64,000 bases of DNA from an uncultured Pelagibacteraceae bacterium (lineage in GTDB: Bacteria > Pseudomonadota > Alphaproteobacteria > Pelagibacterales > Pelagibacteraceae): contig CACFTO010000001.1 in the NCBI GenBank assembly GCA_902569245.1, forward strand, positions 138,066 to 202,065. The letters run 5' to 3'. Below are positions 47,075 through 56,058 of the stretch, piece after piece. The first letter of the stretch is position 1, and the number at the start of each line of letters is the position of its first letter. The position numbers were made by a program, and so were the translations under genes. The notes under the pieces were generated by a model, which had not been told where the DNA came from, did not search any database, and was given only the letters and a program-made list of their open reading frames with translations.

Positions 47075-47960
47075 TTAAGTTTTCTAAATGTATATCAGAA
47101 TTTTTTCTAAGTAATATCGATAGTAGGTTTCCCACTTCTTTTTGTATATCTTTTCTATGAACAACTCTGTCAACAAAGCCGTGTTTCTCTACAAATTCTG
47201 CTGTTTGGAAGTCAGAGCTTAATTCTTCTTTAACAGTTGCTTGTATTACCCTTTTTCCTGCAAAAGCGATTAGGCACCCAGGTTCTGCCAGATGAATATC
47301 CCCTAACATTGCAAAAGATGCAGTTATTCCGCCTGCTGTAGGATCAGTAAAGCATACAATATAAGGTAAATTATTATTTTTAAGTTCATTTATAGCAAGT
47401 GTTGTTCTAGTCATGTTTGCTAAAGCAATAGTTGACTCAAACATTCTTTGTCCTCCACCACAAGGAAAGAACAAGTAAGGTGTTTGGTTGTCTATTGCGT
47501 GTTGTACTCCATAAATTATTGCCTCTCCCTCAGCAGCTCCAACTGAACCTCCAATAAAATCAAAGTTTATTGCACCTGCTGTTACTTCTATCCCATTTAT
47601 TTTTCCCTTTGCAATCATAACTGCACAATTTTGGTTAGTCTTCTTCCTCGCAATCTTAAGTCTATCTTTATAAGATTTTGTATCAACCCAATTTAATGGA
47701 TCTTCTGTAGGTATGGGCGACTCTAAAATTTGATAAGCATTTTTACCAAATACTGTATCAAACCTTTGTCTACAACTAATTCTATGATGCTTTCCGCACA
47801 GATTACAAACCCATAAATTATTTTCTAAATCTTTCTTTAATATTGGACCCTTACAACAACTTGTCCAATCTGAATTTGCTATATCTTCTTTTGAAGGTCT
47901 TTTTTTAAGGACCTTCTTTATTTTTTCTCCAAAATTTATAGCTTTTGTTAACCAATTCAT
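47031..47960 (-). CDS. accD: Acetyl-CoA carboxylase carboxyltransferase beta subunit
   Basis: Transfers the carboxyl group from carboxybiotin to acetyl-CoA, with AccA. It has 309 residues with the crotonase-like core (GGSVGAAEGEAI, FFPCGGGQRMFESTIALANM, CFTDPTAGGITASFAMLGD, AGKRVIQATVKE). The N-terminal zinc ribbon shows Cys52-x2-Cys55 (VCNLCGKHHRIS) but the first pair is Cys35-Cys36 (TSCCKGP) instead of C-x2-C. It lies between trpA and folC, the usual alphaproteobacterial order. Confidence 0.96.
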   Translation of the reverse strand: MNWLTKAINFGEKIKKVLKKRPSKEDIANSDWTSCCKGPILKKDLENNLWVCNLCGKHHRISCRQRFDTVFGKNAYQILESPIPTEDPLNWVDTKSYKDRLKIARKKTNQNCAVMIAKGKINGIEVTAGAINFDFIGGSVGAAEGEAIIYGVQHAIDNQTPYLFFPCGGGQRMFESTIALANMTRTTLAINELKNNNLPYIVCFTDPTAGGITASFAMLGDIHLAEPGCLIAFAGKRVIQATVKEELSSDFQTAEFVEKHGFVDRVVHRKDIQKEVGNLLSILLRKNSDIHLENLNETSETNIQTREAS

Positions 47961-48757
47961 GATATTTTTTTTCTTAATTTACTAACCATCTTATTTACAT
48001 TTATGACAGGATTTTGTCTATTGTTTAAACTTCTAGTAATTTCTTTACAAATTTGACTACCAACAACTAGTCCATCTGTATTTTTAAACTTTGAAATAGT
48101 TTTTTCAGTAATCCCAAAACCAATAACACAATTTTTTTTAGGACTTATTTTTTTAATCTTATTGTAATTGGCTAATATTTTTTTTGGAGAAACTTTTAGT
48201 TTACCACCTGTAGTAGATAACATGCTTATATAATAAATCATATTATGAGAGTCTTTTGTAATTCTTTTTAGTCTTTTATTTGAAGTAGTAGGAGATAATA
48301 ATTGGATAAAATTAATTGAATTTTTTTTACATTTCTTTGAAAAAATTTTATTTTCTGGCCATGGTAAATCAACTACTATTAAACCATTAACACCTGATTT
48401 TTTACATTTTTTTAAAAAATTATTTTCACCATATTGGAAAATCATATTGTAATAACCCATAAATATCACAGGTTTTGAGTTTTTACTTTTTTTAAAATCA
48501 CTGACAATTTTAAAAATATCATTCATCTTAATACCATTTTTTATCGCTCTATAAGCACTAGTTTGAATTTGGCCCCCATCTGCAACAGGAGTATTATGAG
48601 GTACACCAACTTCTAAAATATCTGCATAATTAGAAATTGCTTTTAGGATCTCTAAAGATTGCTTCTTTGAGCTATCACCAGCAACGGTGTAAGTAAGTAA
48701 AGCTGGTCTCTTCTCTTTTTTTGCTTTTTTAAATGCAAGACTAATTGGATTTAACAT
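47957..48757 (-). CDS. trpA: Tryptophan synthase alpha chain (divergent)
   Basis: Cleaves indole-3-glycerol phosphate to indole, which is channelled to TrpB. It has 266 residues. The catalytic Glu and Asp are present in DILEVGVPHNTPVADGG (the usual pattern is ELGIPFSDPVADGP). VVDLPWPEN and YISMLSTTGGK replace the usual DLP and YVSRSGVTG forms. The TIM-barrel phosphate-site loop GFGITE is intact. It overlaps trpB by 17 nt and accD by 4 nt. The alpha-subunit call is firm; several substitutions at the interface loops are unusual. Confidence 0.9.
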   Translation of the reverse strand: MLNPISLAFKKAKKEKRPALLTYTVAGDSSKKQSLEILKAISNYADILEVGVPHNTPVADGGQIQTSAYRAIKNGIKMNDIFKIVSDFKKSKNSKPVIFMGYYNMIFQYGENNFLKKCKKSGVNGLIVVDLPWPENKIFSKKCKKNSINFIQLLSPTTSNKRLKRITKDSHNMIYYISMLSTTGGKLKVSPKKILANYNKIKKISPKKNCVIGFGITEKTISKFKNTDGLVVGSQICKEITRSLNNRQNPVINVNKMVSKLRKKIS

Positions 48758-49985
48758 ATTTCTTTCCCAACTTTTGTTCTAAAATTCCTCGGTCTTTATA
48801 TGCATCTCCACAACTATTAATAATTACTATTGTATCTTTACTCAATTTTTTTGCCTCTTTAATCGCCACTGAGAATGCATGACTTGGTTCGAGAGATGGT
48901 CTTAAATTTTCATATTTTGTAACTATTTGATAGGCCTTTAAAGCTTCTTCGTCACTAGCTGCTGTATATCTTGCGCGCTTGGTATCTTTTAAAAAGCAAT
49001 GCAGAGGTGAAATTCCAGGATAATCAAGACCTGCAGATATTGACTCAGTTTCTTCAATCTGACCATCATTATTCTGATTTACATATTGTGCTGCACCATG
49101 AAGTATACCGATTTTCGAACCATAAGTTAAGGGAGCAGCGTGTCTATTGCTTTTGGCTGGTCCTCCAGCCTCAACTCCTATAAACTCAACTTGTTTTTTA
49201 TCATAATCCATAAATTCATTCCAAAACCCAAAACTTGATGAACCTCCTCCCACGCAATTATATAATTTAAGTTTTTTAGGAACTTCACCAAATTCATTTA
49301 TTAATTGAACTTTAAGTTCTCTGGAGATTTGGCTAGTACTCCATCCGCATATTCGAACAAAAATTGCAGGTCCTACAGTGCTGCCTACACACATTGCGGT
49401 AGTATCACAATTAGCAACCCAATATCTCATACATTCAGACACAGCATCTACTAATGTTTGACTTCCTGAATACACAGGAATTACATCAGCACCATTTTTT
49501 TTCATTGCTTTAACATTTGGTTGTTGTCTTTTTATGTCTTTTGCACCCATAAAAATTTTACATTTCAAACCAAATTTTTTAGCAGCCATGCTCAACATTT
49601 TTCCAGCATATCCAGCTCCTGTGTCACCGATAATAACTTTTTTTCCAGACCTTTTGGCCAATAAACAATGCACAGTTGCATTATATATTTTGTGAGCTCC
49701 TCCGTTAGCATCGGAAACAACCTTAGACCAAATCTGGGCTCCACCAACGTGTTTTGTTAAATTATTTAATTTGATAAATCTTGTAGGTGTTCCAATCCAA
49801 TTTTTAAAATATCTATCTCTTTCTTTTATAAAGTTTTTGCTGTTCTTTAATCTATTAAATTGTATTTCAAGATCTTCTATAGGTTTCTTAAGTGTTTCAG
49901 GCACAAAATTCCCACCAAATTTTCCACCCCAGAAACCAAGTTTATCTCCTTGATCAATAACTGGTATTCCTTTTTTAAGTTTCAT
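48741..49985 (-). CDS. trpB: Tryptophan synthase beta chain (divergent)
   Basis: Joins indole and serine using PLP. It has 414 residues. GGAHKIYNATVHCLLAKR holds the PLP lysine Lys99. The position of the catalytic Glu (ETGAGQHG in Salmonella, Glu109) is Asp121 here in IGDTGAGYAGKM. The PLP phosphate loop VGGGSSSFGFWNEF and SAGLDYPGISPLH are present. The site matching Salmonella Ser377 (NLSGRGDKD) reads NSCGDAYKD. REDLNHTGAHK is replaced by VVSDANGGAHK. So it is clearly TrpB-like but altered at several active-site positions. It overlaps trpA and trpF. Confidence 0.82.
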   Translation of the reverse strand: MKLKKGIPVIDQGDKLGFWGGKFGGNFVPETLKKPIEDLEIQFNRLKNSKNFIKERDRYFKNWIGTPTRFIKLNNLTKHVGGAQIWSKVVSDANGGAHKIYNATVHCLLAKRSGKKVIIGDTGAGYAGKMLSMAAKKFGLKCKIFMGAKDIKRQQPNVKAMKKNGADVIPVYSGSQTLVDAVSECMRYWVANCDTTAMCVGSTVGPAIFVRICGWSTSQISRELKVQLINEFGEVPKKLKLYNCVGGGSSSFGFWNEFMDYDKKQVEFIGVEAGGPAKSNRHAAPLTYGSKIGILHGAAQYVNQNNDGQIEETESISAGLDYPGISPLHCFLKDTKRARYTAASDEEALKAYQIVTKYENLRPSLEPSHAFSVAIKEAKKLSKDTIVIINSCGDAYKDRGILEQKLGKKYVKSN

Positions 49986-50598
49986 TTTTAATTGCTAAAT
50001 TTAATAATTTATTTATTTTTTTTAAATCCTTTTTTCCTTCTTCATTTTCTAAAGAACCACTCAGATCAATAAAGCAGTCTTTATTTTTGAAATTAGGAAT
50101 ATCTTCTATTTTTATATTTCCAGCAATCATTTTATTTATTGAATCAGGTATAAAATTTAATAATTTATGATCAAATCCGATTGACTTTTCATAGCCTTTT
50201 CCATCAAAAAGAATTAAGTCTGAAATTTCATTATAATTACTGTATAAATCAACATCTTTTTGTGAATTAATTGTTAATGCGGTAATAATTTTAATATTAT
50301 ATTTTTCTTTTATTGTTTTTGTTCTTTCAGGACTTACATCATACAGTTGATAATAATCAAAATTTAACTCCTTAATTTTCTCTAAGATTTTTTCATCAGG
50401 ATCAACAAGAACAGATACAAAACTTGTGTCATTTTTTTCTATATTAATTAAATCTTTTAATTTCTCATATTCAACATACCTTTTACTTTTTTTAAAATTA
50501 CATATGAAACCTACAAATTTTGGTGGAAATTGATGATTTAAAATATATCTTAAAGTTTCAAGATCAGAGATCCCACAAATTTTTATCCCTTTGACCAT
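49975..50598 (-). CDS. trpF: Phosphoribosylanthranilate isomerase
   Basis: Isomerises PRA in tryptophan synthesis. Its 207 residues start MVKGIKICGISDLE, with catalytic Cys in the KICG motif (about residue 8), the acid in VDPDEKI, the loop LILFDGKGYEKSIGFDH, and the C-terminal IDLSGSLENEEGKKD phosphate site. It overlaps pyrF by one base and trpB by 11 nt. Confidence 0.93.
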   Translation of the reverse strand: MVKGIKICGISDLETLRYILNHQFPPKFVGFICNFKKSKRYVEYEKLKDLINIEKNDTSFVSVLVDPDEKILEKIKELNFDYYQLYDVSPERTKTIKEKYNIKIITALTINSQKDVDLYSNYNEISDLILFDGKGYEKSIGFDHKLLNFIPDSINKMIAGNIKIEDIPNFKNKDCFIDLSGSLENEEGKKDLKKINKLLNLAIKNET

Positions 50599-51269
50599 TA
50601 TTTCAAATGATTAATTAAATTTTTAATATTATTTTTAATATTCCCTTTTGTAATTGGTCTTCCAATCACTAACCAGTCACTTCCATTTTTGTAAGCTTGT
50701 TTTGGTGTTTGGACTCTTTTTTGGTCATTCTTTTTAAAGTCAAATCTAATTCCTGGAGTTATAATTTCTTTTTTAAAAACTTTCTTAACAAGATTTACTT
50801 CATTAGGACTACACACAATAGCATCCAAATTTGCTTTATTGGCTAACTTAGCTTGTTCAAGAACAATTTCTTTTACTTCCTTGCTATATCCAATTTGCTT
50901 TAGAGATTTATTATCGAGAGATGTAAGTATTGTCACTCCAATTATTTTTGTTTTTCCTGAAACTTTTTTGACTGCTTTTAGAGCTTCTAAGCCGGAACTT
51001 ATATGAATAGTTAAATAGTTAAATTTTAAATCTTTAACAGCTTTAATAGCTGATACACAAGTATTTGGTATATCTGCAAATTTATAATCTCCAAAAATTA
51101 TTTTATTCTTTAATTTAGATATAAACTGCCTTCCCTTTTTTGAATTCAAAAACTCTAGTCCAAACTTATAACCGACTTTTAATTTTGAATTTTCAGTTTT
51201 TCTTATTATCTCTTTAATTTTTTTTATATTATTACTGTCGCAGGCAACAAATATTTTGTTTTTATTCAT
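50598..51269 (-). CDS. pyrF: Orotidine 5'-phosphate decarboxylase
   Basis: Last step of UMP synthesis. It has 223 residues. The catalytic Asp-Lys-Asp cluster is GDYKFADIPNT, where the usual form is DLKFHDIPNT, so the first Asp and Lys pattern remains. KVGYKFGLEF and TPGIRFDFKKNDQKRVQTPKQA with GSDWLVIGRPITK supply the phosphate site. It overlaps the IHF-like gene by 8 nt and trpF by one base. Confidence 0.94.
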   Translation of the reverse strand: MNKNKIFVACDSNNIKKIKEIIRKTENSKLKVGYKFGLEFLNSKKGRQFISKLKNKIIFGDYKFADIPNTCVSAIKAVKDLKFNYLTIHISSGLEALKAVKKVSGKTKIIGVTILTSLDNKSLKQIGYSKEVKEIVLEQAKLANKANLDAIVCSPNEVNLVKKVFKKEIITPGIRFDFKKNDQKRVQTPKQAYKNGSDWLVIGRPITKGNIKNNIKNLINHLK

Positions 51270-51555
51270 TTACTCTCTTTGTCCATTCTTTAGACATTTT
51301 AAAAAGAATTGTTTTTTTTTCTGGTGTGTTTATGTTTTCATTAGTTTTAGGGTTTCTAGATATTCTTGCTTTTTGAATTCTTGGTTCTATTGTAAATAGA
51401 TCTCTTAGTTCTACTCTCTCTCCCCTTTTTAAAGCATCTTTCATTTCATAAAGGGCTATATCAAATAGTTTGATCAAATCTTTTTTTAAAAAGTTAGGAT
51501 AGTTTTTTGCAAGTTCTTTAATTAAGTCTGATTTTACGACTGACAATTTTTTCAA
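51262..51555 (-). CDS. ihfB: HU/IHF family DNA-binding protein, IHF-beta-like
   Basis: A 97-residue DNA-bending protein. Helical body LIKELAKNYPNFLKKDLIKLFD, the beta-arm entry RVELRDLFTIEPR, and the arm RISRNPKTNENINTPEKKTILFKMSKEW match the HU/IHF fold. The place right after rpsA is that of ihfB in proteobacteria, which is why IHF-beta is preferred to HU. It overlaps rpsA by 4 nt. Confidence 0.87.
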   Translation of the reverse strand: MKKLSVVKSDLIKELAKNYPNFLKKDLIKLFDIALYEMKDALKRGERVELRDLFTIEPRIQKARISRNPKTNENINTPEKKTILFKMSKEWTKRVNE

Positions 51556-53294
51556 TCTTTATCTTTTTTATTTTTCTTATCATCTAATTGTTCTGAAAGC
51601 GAGGAGAATGGAAGATTTTTTCCACTAAGAGGGCTAGAATGTTCTTTAATTGCTTTTGCGTTCATTATTTCCTCTAATAATTTAATACTTAAACTCACTT
51701 TCCTTTTTTCAAAGTTAATCTCAGCGATAGCTGCATCTATTCTTTCTCCACCCACGAATCGAGATGGTCTTGCATCTGAAGCGCTCATTGCAATTTGAGA
51801 TTTCTTAATCAAAATTTCGACATCACAACCCTCAGGCTTAACAAATAAGCCTTTATTGTCTGATGAAATAACTTTGACTGTAATTGCATCGTTAATTTTT
51901 TTATCTTTAAACCAATCAAATGGATCTTTTTGTAACTGTTTTAAACCTATTCTAACCTTTTGTTCACTTTTCTTAATTTCTAGTATTTTTACCTTTAGTG
52001 ACTCTCCTTTTTTGAATTTCTTAAGTTCCTCCTCTGGTTTTCCAGTGTAAGAAAGATCATTAGAATGCAAAAAGCCATCTATATCAAAATCTCCCAATTT
52101 TAAATAGATTGCATACTCATTAAAACTATTTATTACTCCTTCTATTTCACTTCCTACTGGATATTCATTTTCAAGTTTTGAATATGGATTTTCTTGTGTC
52201 AATCTATGAGAAATTGCAACTCTTCTTTTATCCTTATCAATTTCTGTTATTACACAATCAATTTGATCTCCAACGTTAAACATTTTTTTTGGAGATATAT
52301 TTTTTTTTGTCCAACTTATTTCGCTACTATGAAGAAGGGTACTAAGACCAGCCTCTAACTCACAAAAACATCCATAGTCTGTAATTTTTACAACCTTCAC
52401 TTTATATTGATTACCTATTTGATAGTTTGATATATGTTCAAAAGGATCAGGTGAAAGTTGTTTGATTGAGCATCCAACTTGAAGTTTTTCCATGTCAATT
52501 GAAATTACTTTTAAATCATGTTTCTCACCTATATTAAAAATTTCATCAGGGTGATTTACTCTGCTGTAACTAATTTCCTGAAGGTGGCAAAGGGTATCAA
52601 GTGTACCTTCTGGTGTAGTAACCTCAAAAAAACATCCAAATGATGAATACCCTTTTACTACAGCGTCTTTGATAATGTCACCAACTTTAAACTTTTCAAT
52701 AATTTTTGCTTTGTCCTCTTTTTTGTTAGAAGAAACAACTTGTCTTCTAGAAACAACACTATTTCCCCTTACCATATCCAATTTAATGAGTGCAAATTTT
52801 TGCTCAACACCAATTAAATGGTCAATATTTTTTATCGGTTTATCTGAGATTTGAGAACCGGGACAAAACATTAATGAACCTGTTTCAACATGTTCTACTA
52901 TAACTCCACCCTTTGTCTTTTGTATTATTTTGCCATTTATTAATTCATTATTTTCATAACATTTAACTAATTTATTCCACCCCTTTATTTTTTGAGCTTT
53001 TTGTGCTGACACAACAACGTCACCATTTTTATCCTCAATTTTTTCAAGCAATACTGAAATCATGTCACCTTCTTTGACACCCTCAGTCATACCTATCATT
53101 TTAATTTCGTTAATATCTATTACAGGTTCACTTTTAAGACCGGGTATAAAAAGAAAAACGTATTTATTTGTTATTTTTGTAACTTTCCCGTCTATGATTT
53201 TACCTTCTTGTATTTTATTTTTTGATAGCTGGCTGTTTAATAATTTTTCAAATTGCTGAGTTGCGGCTGAAGTTAAATCTTTATAAATTTCCAT
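51552..53294 (-). CDS. rpsA: 30S ribosomal protein S1
   Basis: RNA-binding protein that delivers mRNA to the 30S subunit. It has 580 residues with about six S1 repeats in tandem, for example GKIIQKTKGGVIVEHV, GYSSFGCFFEV, KITDYGCFCELEAGLSTLLH, NEYAIYLKLGDFDIDGFLH, and a last repeat VISSDNKGLFVKPEG near residue 480. This is the normal length and repeat count. It overlaps cmk upstream by 14 nt and the IHF-like gene downstream by 4 nt, giving the classic cmk-rpsA-ihfB order. Confidence 0.97.
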   Translation of the reverse strand: MEIYKDLTSAATQQFEKLLNSQLSKNKIQEGKIIDGKVTKITNKYVFLFIPGLKSEPVIDINEIKMIGMTEGVKEGDMISVLLEKIEDKNGDVVVSAQKAQKIKGWNKLVKCYENNELINGKIIQKTKGGVIVEHVETGSLMFCPGSQISDKPIKNIDHLIGVEQKFALIKLDMVRGNSVVSRRQVVSSNKKEDKAKIIEKFKVGDIIKDAVVKGYSSFGCFFEVTTPEGTLDTLCHLQEISYSRVNHPDEIFNIGEKHDLKVISIDMEKLQVGCSIKQLSPDPFEHISNYQIGNQYKVKVVKITDYGCFCELEAGLSTLLHSSEISWTKKNISPKKMFNVGDQIDCVITEIDKDKRRVAISHRLTQENPYSKLENEYPVGSEIEGVINSFNEYAIYLKLGDFDIDGFLHSNDLSYTGKPEEELKKFKKGESLKVKILEIKKSEQKVRIGLKQLQKDPFDWFKDKKINDAITVKVISSDNKGLFVKPEGCDVEILIKKSQIAMSASDARPSRFVGGERIDAAIAEINFEKRKVSLSIKLLEEIMNAKAIKEHSSPLSGKNLPFSSLSEQLDDKKNKKDKD

Positions 53295-53946
53295 ATTTTT
53301 TTTTTATCGCTTTTTTCACTAAATTGGTAAGTTTTATCTCCAATTGTTTAATACTTAATTTAGTGGTGTCGACTAATACAGCATTTTTGGTCATAATCAA
53401 GGGACTAATTTTTCTTTTAATATCGTCTTTATCCCTTTGAATTAGAGATTTTTCAACTTGTTTTAGAGTAATTTTATTATTTTGATTTTTATATTCTTTT
53501 AGTCTTCTTTTAGCCTTCTCTCTTATTGAACATATAAAAAAAAATTTTAAGTCTGCATCTGGCATTATTACTGAACCTATATCTCTGCCCTCAACAACAA
53601 CTAACTTAGATTTTTTAATAAAATTTATTTGAAAACTCTTAAGAGCATTTCTTACAAATTTTTTTTTTGCAATTATTGAAGATAATCTAGCTACTTCTGG
53701 ACTATATAGTTTTTTATTTTGTAACTTTTGTAATGTTATTGACTTAACAACTTTATTTACAAATTTAATGTTGTAAGCATTATTATTTTCTAAAATTTTT
53801 AATGCACAAAATCTATAAAGACTACCACTTGAAAGAAATTTCATATTAAACTTTTTTGAAATTAATTTACCCCCAGTTGTTTTTCCAGAAGCGCTACTTC
53901 CATCGGTAGCAATTTTAAATTTAACTTCTTTATTTAATTTTTTCAA
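53281..53946 (-). CDS. cmk: Cytidylate kinase
   Basis: Phosphorylates CMP and dCMP. It has 221 residues with a P-loop at IATDGSSASGKTTGGK (13-28), the CMP-site FLSSGSLYR, EGRDIGSVIMPDADLKFF, and the lid KRRLKEYKNQ. It overlaps aroA by 4 nt. Confidence 0.95.
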   Translation of the reverse strand: MKKLNKEVKFKIATDGSSASGKTTGGKLISKKFNMKFLSSGSLYRFCALKILENNNAYNIKFVNKVVKSITLQKLQNKKLYSPEVARLSSIIAKKKFVRNALKSFQINFIKKSKLVVVEGRDIGSVIMPDADLKFFFICSIREKAKRRLKEYKNQNNKITLKQVEKSLIQRDKDDIKRKISPLIMTKNAVLVDTTKLSIKQLEIKLTNLVKKAIKKKYGNL

Positions 53947-55268
53947 TTTATCTTAGCTCCTAAGGATTTTAATATATTAAGAAAAAATGGGAAAGATGTA
54001 TTGACAGAATCTTTATCTTCTATTTTCCAATTTCCACCAAATGATAATGCTGCAATACATGCCATCATAAATACTCTATGATCTTTAAGATATCTCCTAA
54101 TATAAATATTTTTTGTGACCTCTAATTTTGGATTTCCAAATATTTTGATATTATCTTTATTTCTTTTTACTTTTATCCCAATCATTTTAAGAAATCTTAA
54201 AGCTATATCTAATCTTGGACTCTCTTTTTTATTAAGCTCACCTAAATTTTTAAACGTCGAAATGCCTTTAGCTTTTGCAGCTACTAAAAAAATTATTAAA
54301 AATTCGTCAATAGCTGAACTATTTAAATATGATGGACAATTAATTCCCCTCAATTTTTTTGAGCTTTTGATGAAAATATCTGCAGTATTTTCACCCCGGT
54401 AAATTTTTTTATTCCTAAATTTAATAGTAGCACCCATTCTATTAAGAATTTTAATAATTCCAATTCTACTTTCATTTATGTTCACATTTTGAATAATCAT
54501 TTCTGATTTATTTGATAAAACTACAAGAACTATAAAAAAAGCAGCTGAGCTAATATCTCCAGGAATAATATGGTTGAAGGATTTAAATTGACCAAGACCT
54601 TTTATAGATATTTTATCAAAACTATTCTTTGTTTTTATTTTAATTGGATAATTTAAAGATCTTAATAACTGTTCAGTATGATCTCTTGATTTTTTTGCAT
54701 TAATTTGAGTTATACCAGGTGTATTTAATGCACAAAAAATAATACATGATTTAACTTGTGCACTTCCTATTCTTTCGTTGTAACAGATTGGTCTTAGGTA
54801 ATCTGTTCCTAAAATTTTGATTGGTAGAGAATTTTTTTTACTTTGAATGTTGACACCAAAAAGTCTTAACGGTTTTATAACTCTTGAAAAATCCCTTTTA
54901 GATAAACTTTTGTCACCAATCAATTTGATCTGACATTTTGATTTTACAAGTAATCCTAATATTAATCGTGCTAATGTCCCGGAATTTCCTGCATTTATTG
55001 TTATTCTCTTTCTAGAACTAAAACTGTTTAAGCCAAAACCCTCTATAAAGTAGTTACCACTTTTTTTTTTGTAATTTATTCCAAGTTTTTTTATAGCCCT
55101 TAAAGTGTTTAAGACATCCTCTGACTCCAATAAGTTTGATATTTTAGATACGCCAATTGCTTGAGAGGCAAGAAGTATTGACCTTATTGATATACTTTTG
55201 TCTGAAGCAACACTTATTTTTTTTTTAAAATCAATAATTTTTTCATTTATAAAAATATGATTTGCCAT
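53943..55268 (-). CDS. aroA: 3-phosphoshikimate 1-carboxyvinyltransferase (EPSP synthase)
   Basis: Sixth shikimate-pathway step and the glyphosate target. It has 441 residues. The S3P/PEP-site segment is AGNSGTLARLILGLL (the class I-like NAGNSGT), with VASDKSISIRSILLAS at the N-terminus, RPICYNERIGSAQVKSC, GDISSAAFFIVL, and KDHRVFMMACIAALS at the end. aroB and aroK are elsewhere in the window. It lies 7 nt from lptB. Confidence 0.95.
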   Translation of the reverse strand: MANHIFINEKIIDFKKKISVASDKSISIRSILLASQAIGVSKISNLLESEDVLNTLRAIKKLGINYKKKSGNYFIEGFGLNSFSSRKRITINAGNSGTLARLILGLLVKSKCQIKLIGDKSLSKRDFSRVIKPLRLFGVNIQSKKNSLPIKILGTDYLRPICYNERIGSAQVKSCIIFCALNTPGITQINAKKSRDHTEQLLRSLNYPIKIKTKNSFDKISIKGLGQFKSFNHIIPGDISSAAFFIVLVVLSNKSEMIIQNVNINESRIGIIKILNRMGATIKFRNKKIYRGENTADIFIKSSKKLRGINCPSYLNSSAIDEFLIIFLVAAKAKGISTFKNLGELNKKESPRLDIALRFLKMIGIKVKRNKDNIKIFGNPKLEVTKNIYIRRYLKDHRVFMMACIAALSFGGNWKIEDKDSVNTSFPFFLNILKSLGAKIN

Positions 55269-55275
55269 TTATGAA

Positions 55276-56052
55276 CTAGTTTATTTTGAATTCATCACCA
55301 AAATACGCTGTTCTAGCATTTGTGTCTTTTATAATTTCATCTGGACTTCCACTTGCTATAATTTTACCATCTGACAGTACTATCGCTCTATCTACGCAGC
55401 TTAGTAAATCTCTTGCTTGATGATCACATACAACTACTGTAATTTTTTCTAATGATTGTAAATTGACTATTATTTCTTGAAGCATTTTAATTGTTAATAT
55501 ATCTAATGCTGCAAATGGTTCATCTAAAAGAAGAATACTAGGGTCATTTATTAAAGTCATTGAAATGACCAATTTTTTTTTCTGACCACCTGATAAAAAC
55601 TTAGCTTTTATTTTCAGCAAAGGATCAAATTCAAATTGTGATATTACCTTATCAATTTTTTCATTTCTTAAATGTTTATCTTTGACATGTATCTCACCTA
55701 CTAACTTTAAATTTTCTATTAAAGTTAAATCTTGAAAAAAACCACCATATTGAGGGACATATCCTATTTTAAATTTTGTAGCTCTCTCATAAATTGGAAT
55801 ATTTGTACAGTCGACATCATTAATTAATACTTTTCCAAAACTTGGATCTTTCAAACCTGTTATAATATGAAAAATTGTCGATTTTCCAACACCATTTGGC
55901 CCAAGCATGCCAAGAATTTCTTGTTTATTAATATTTAGACTTAGGTTATTCAAAATTTGTCGTTTGTTGTAAAACATGGATATCTTTTCTAACTTGAGAA
56001 TCTGTTCTTCTTTTTTAAAACTTTTAATACGGAATTTTTTTATTAGTGCCAT
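55276..56052 (-). CDS. lptB: LPS export ABC transporter ATP-binding protein LptB
   Basis: ATPase that powers LPS extraction through LptFG. It has 258 residues. Walker A GPNGVGKST (51-59), Q-loop GYVPQYGG, signature LSGGQKKKL (153-161), Walker B with D-loop LLLDEPFAALD (174-184), and VCDHQARDLLSCVDRAIVLSDGKI. The LptB type is chosen from these features and from the neighbouring lptC. It is 6 nt from lptC. Confidence 0.92.
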   Translation of the reverse strand: MALIKKFRIKSFKKEEQILKLEKISMFYNKRQILNNLSLNINKQEILGMLGPNGVGKSTIFHIITGLKDPSFGKVLINDVDCTNIPIYERATKFKIGYVPQYGGFFQDLTLIENLKLVGEIHVKDKHLRNEKIDKVISQFEFDPLLKIKAKFLSGGQKKKLVISMTLINDPSILLLDEPFAALDILTIKMLQEIIVNLQSLEKITVVVCDHQARDLLSCVDRAIVLSDGKIIASGSPDEIIKDTNARTAYFGDEFKIN

Positions 56053-56058
56053 TATAAT

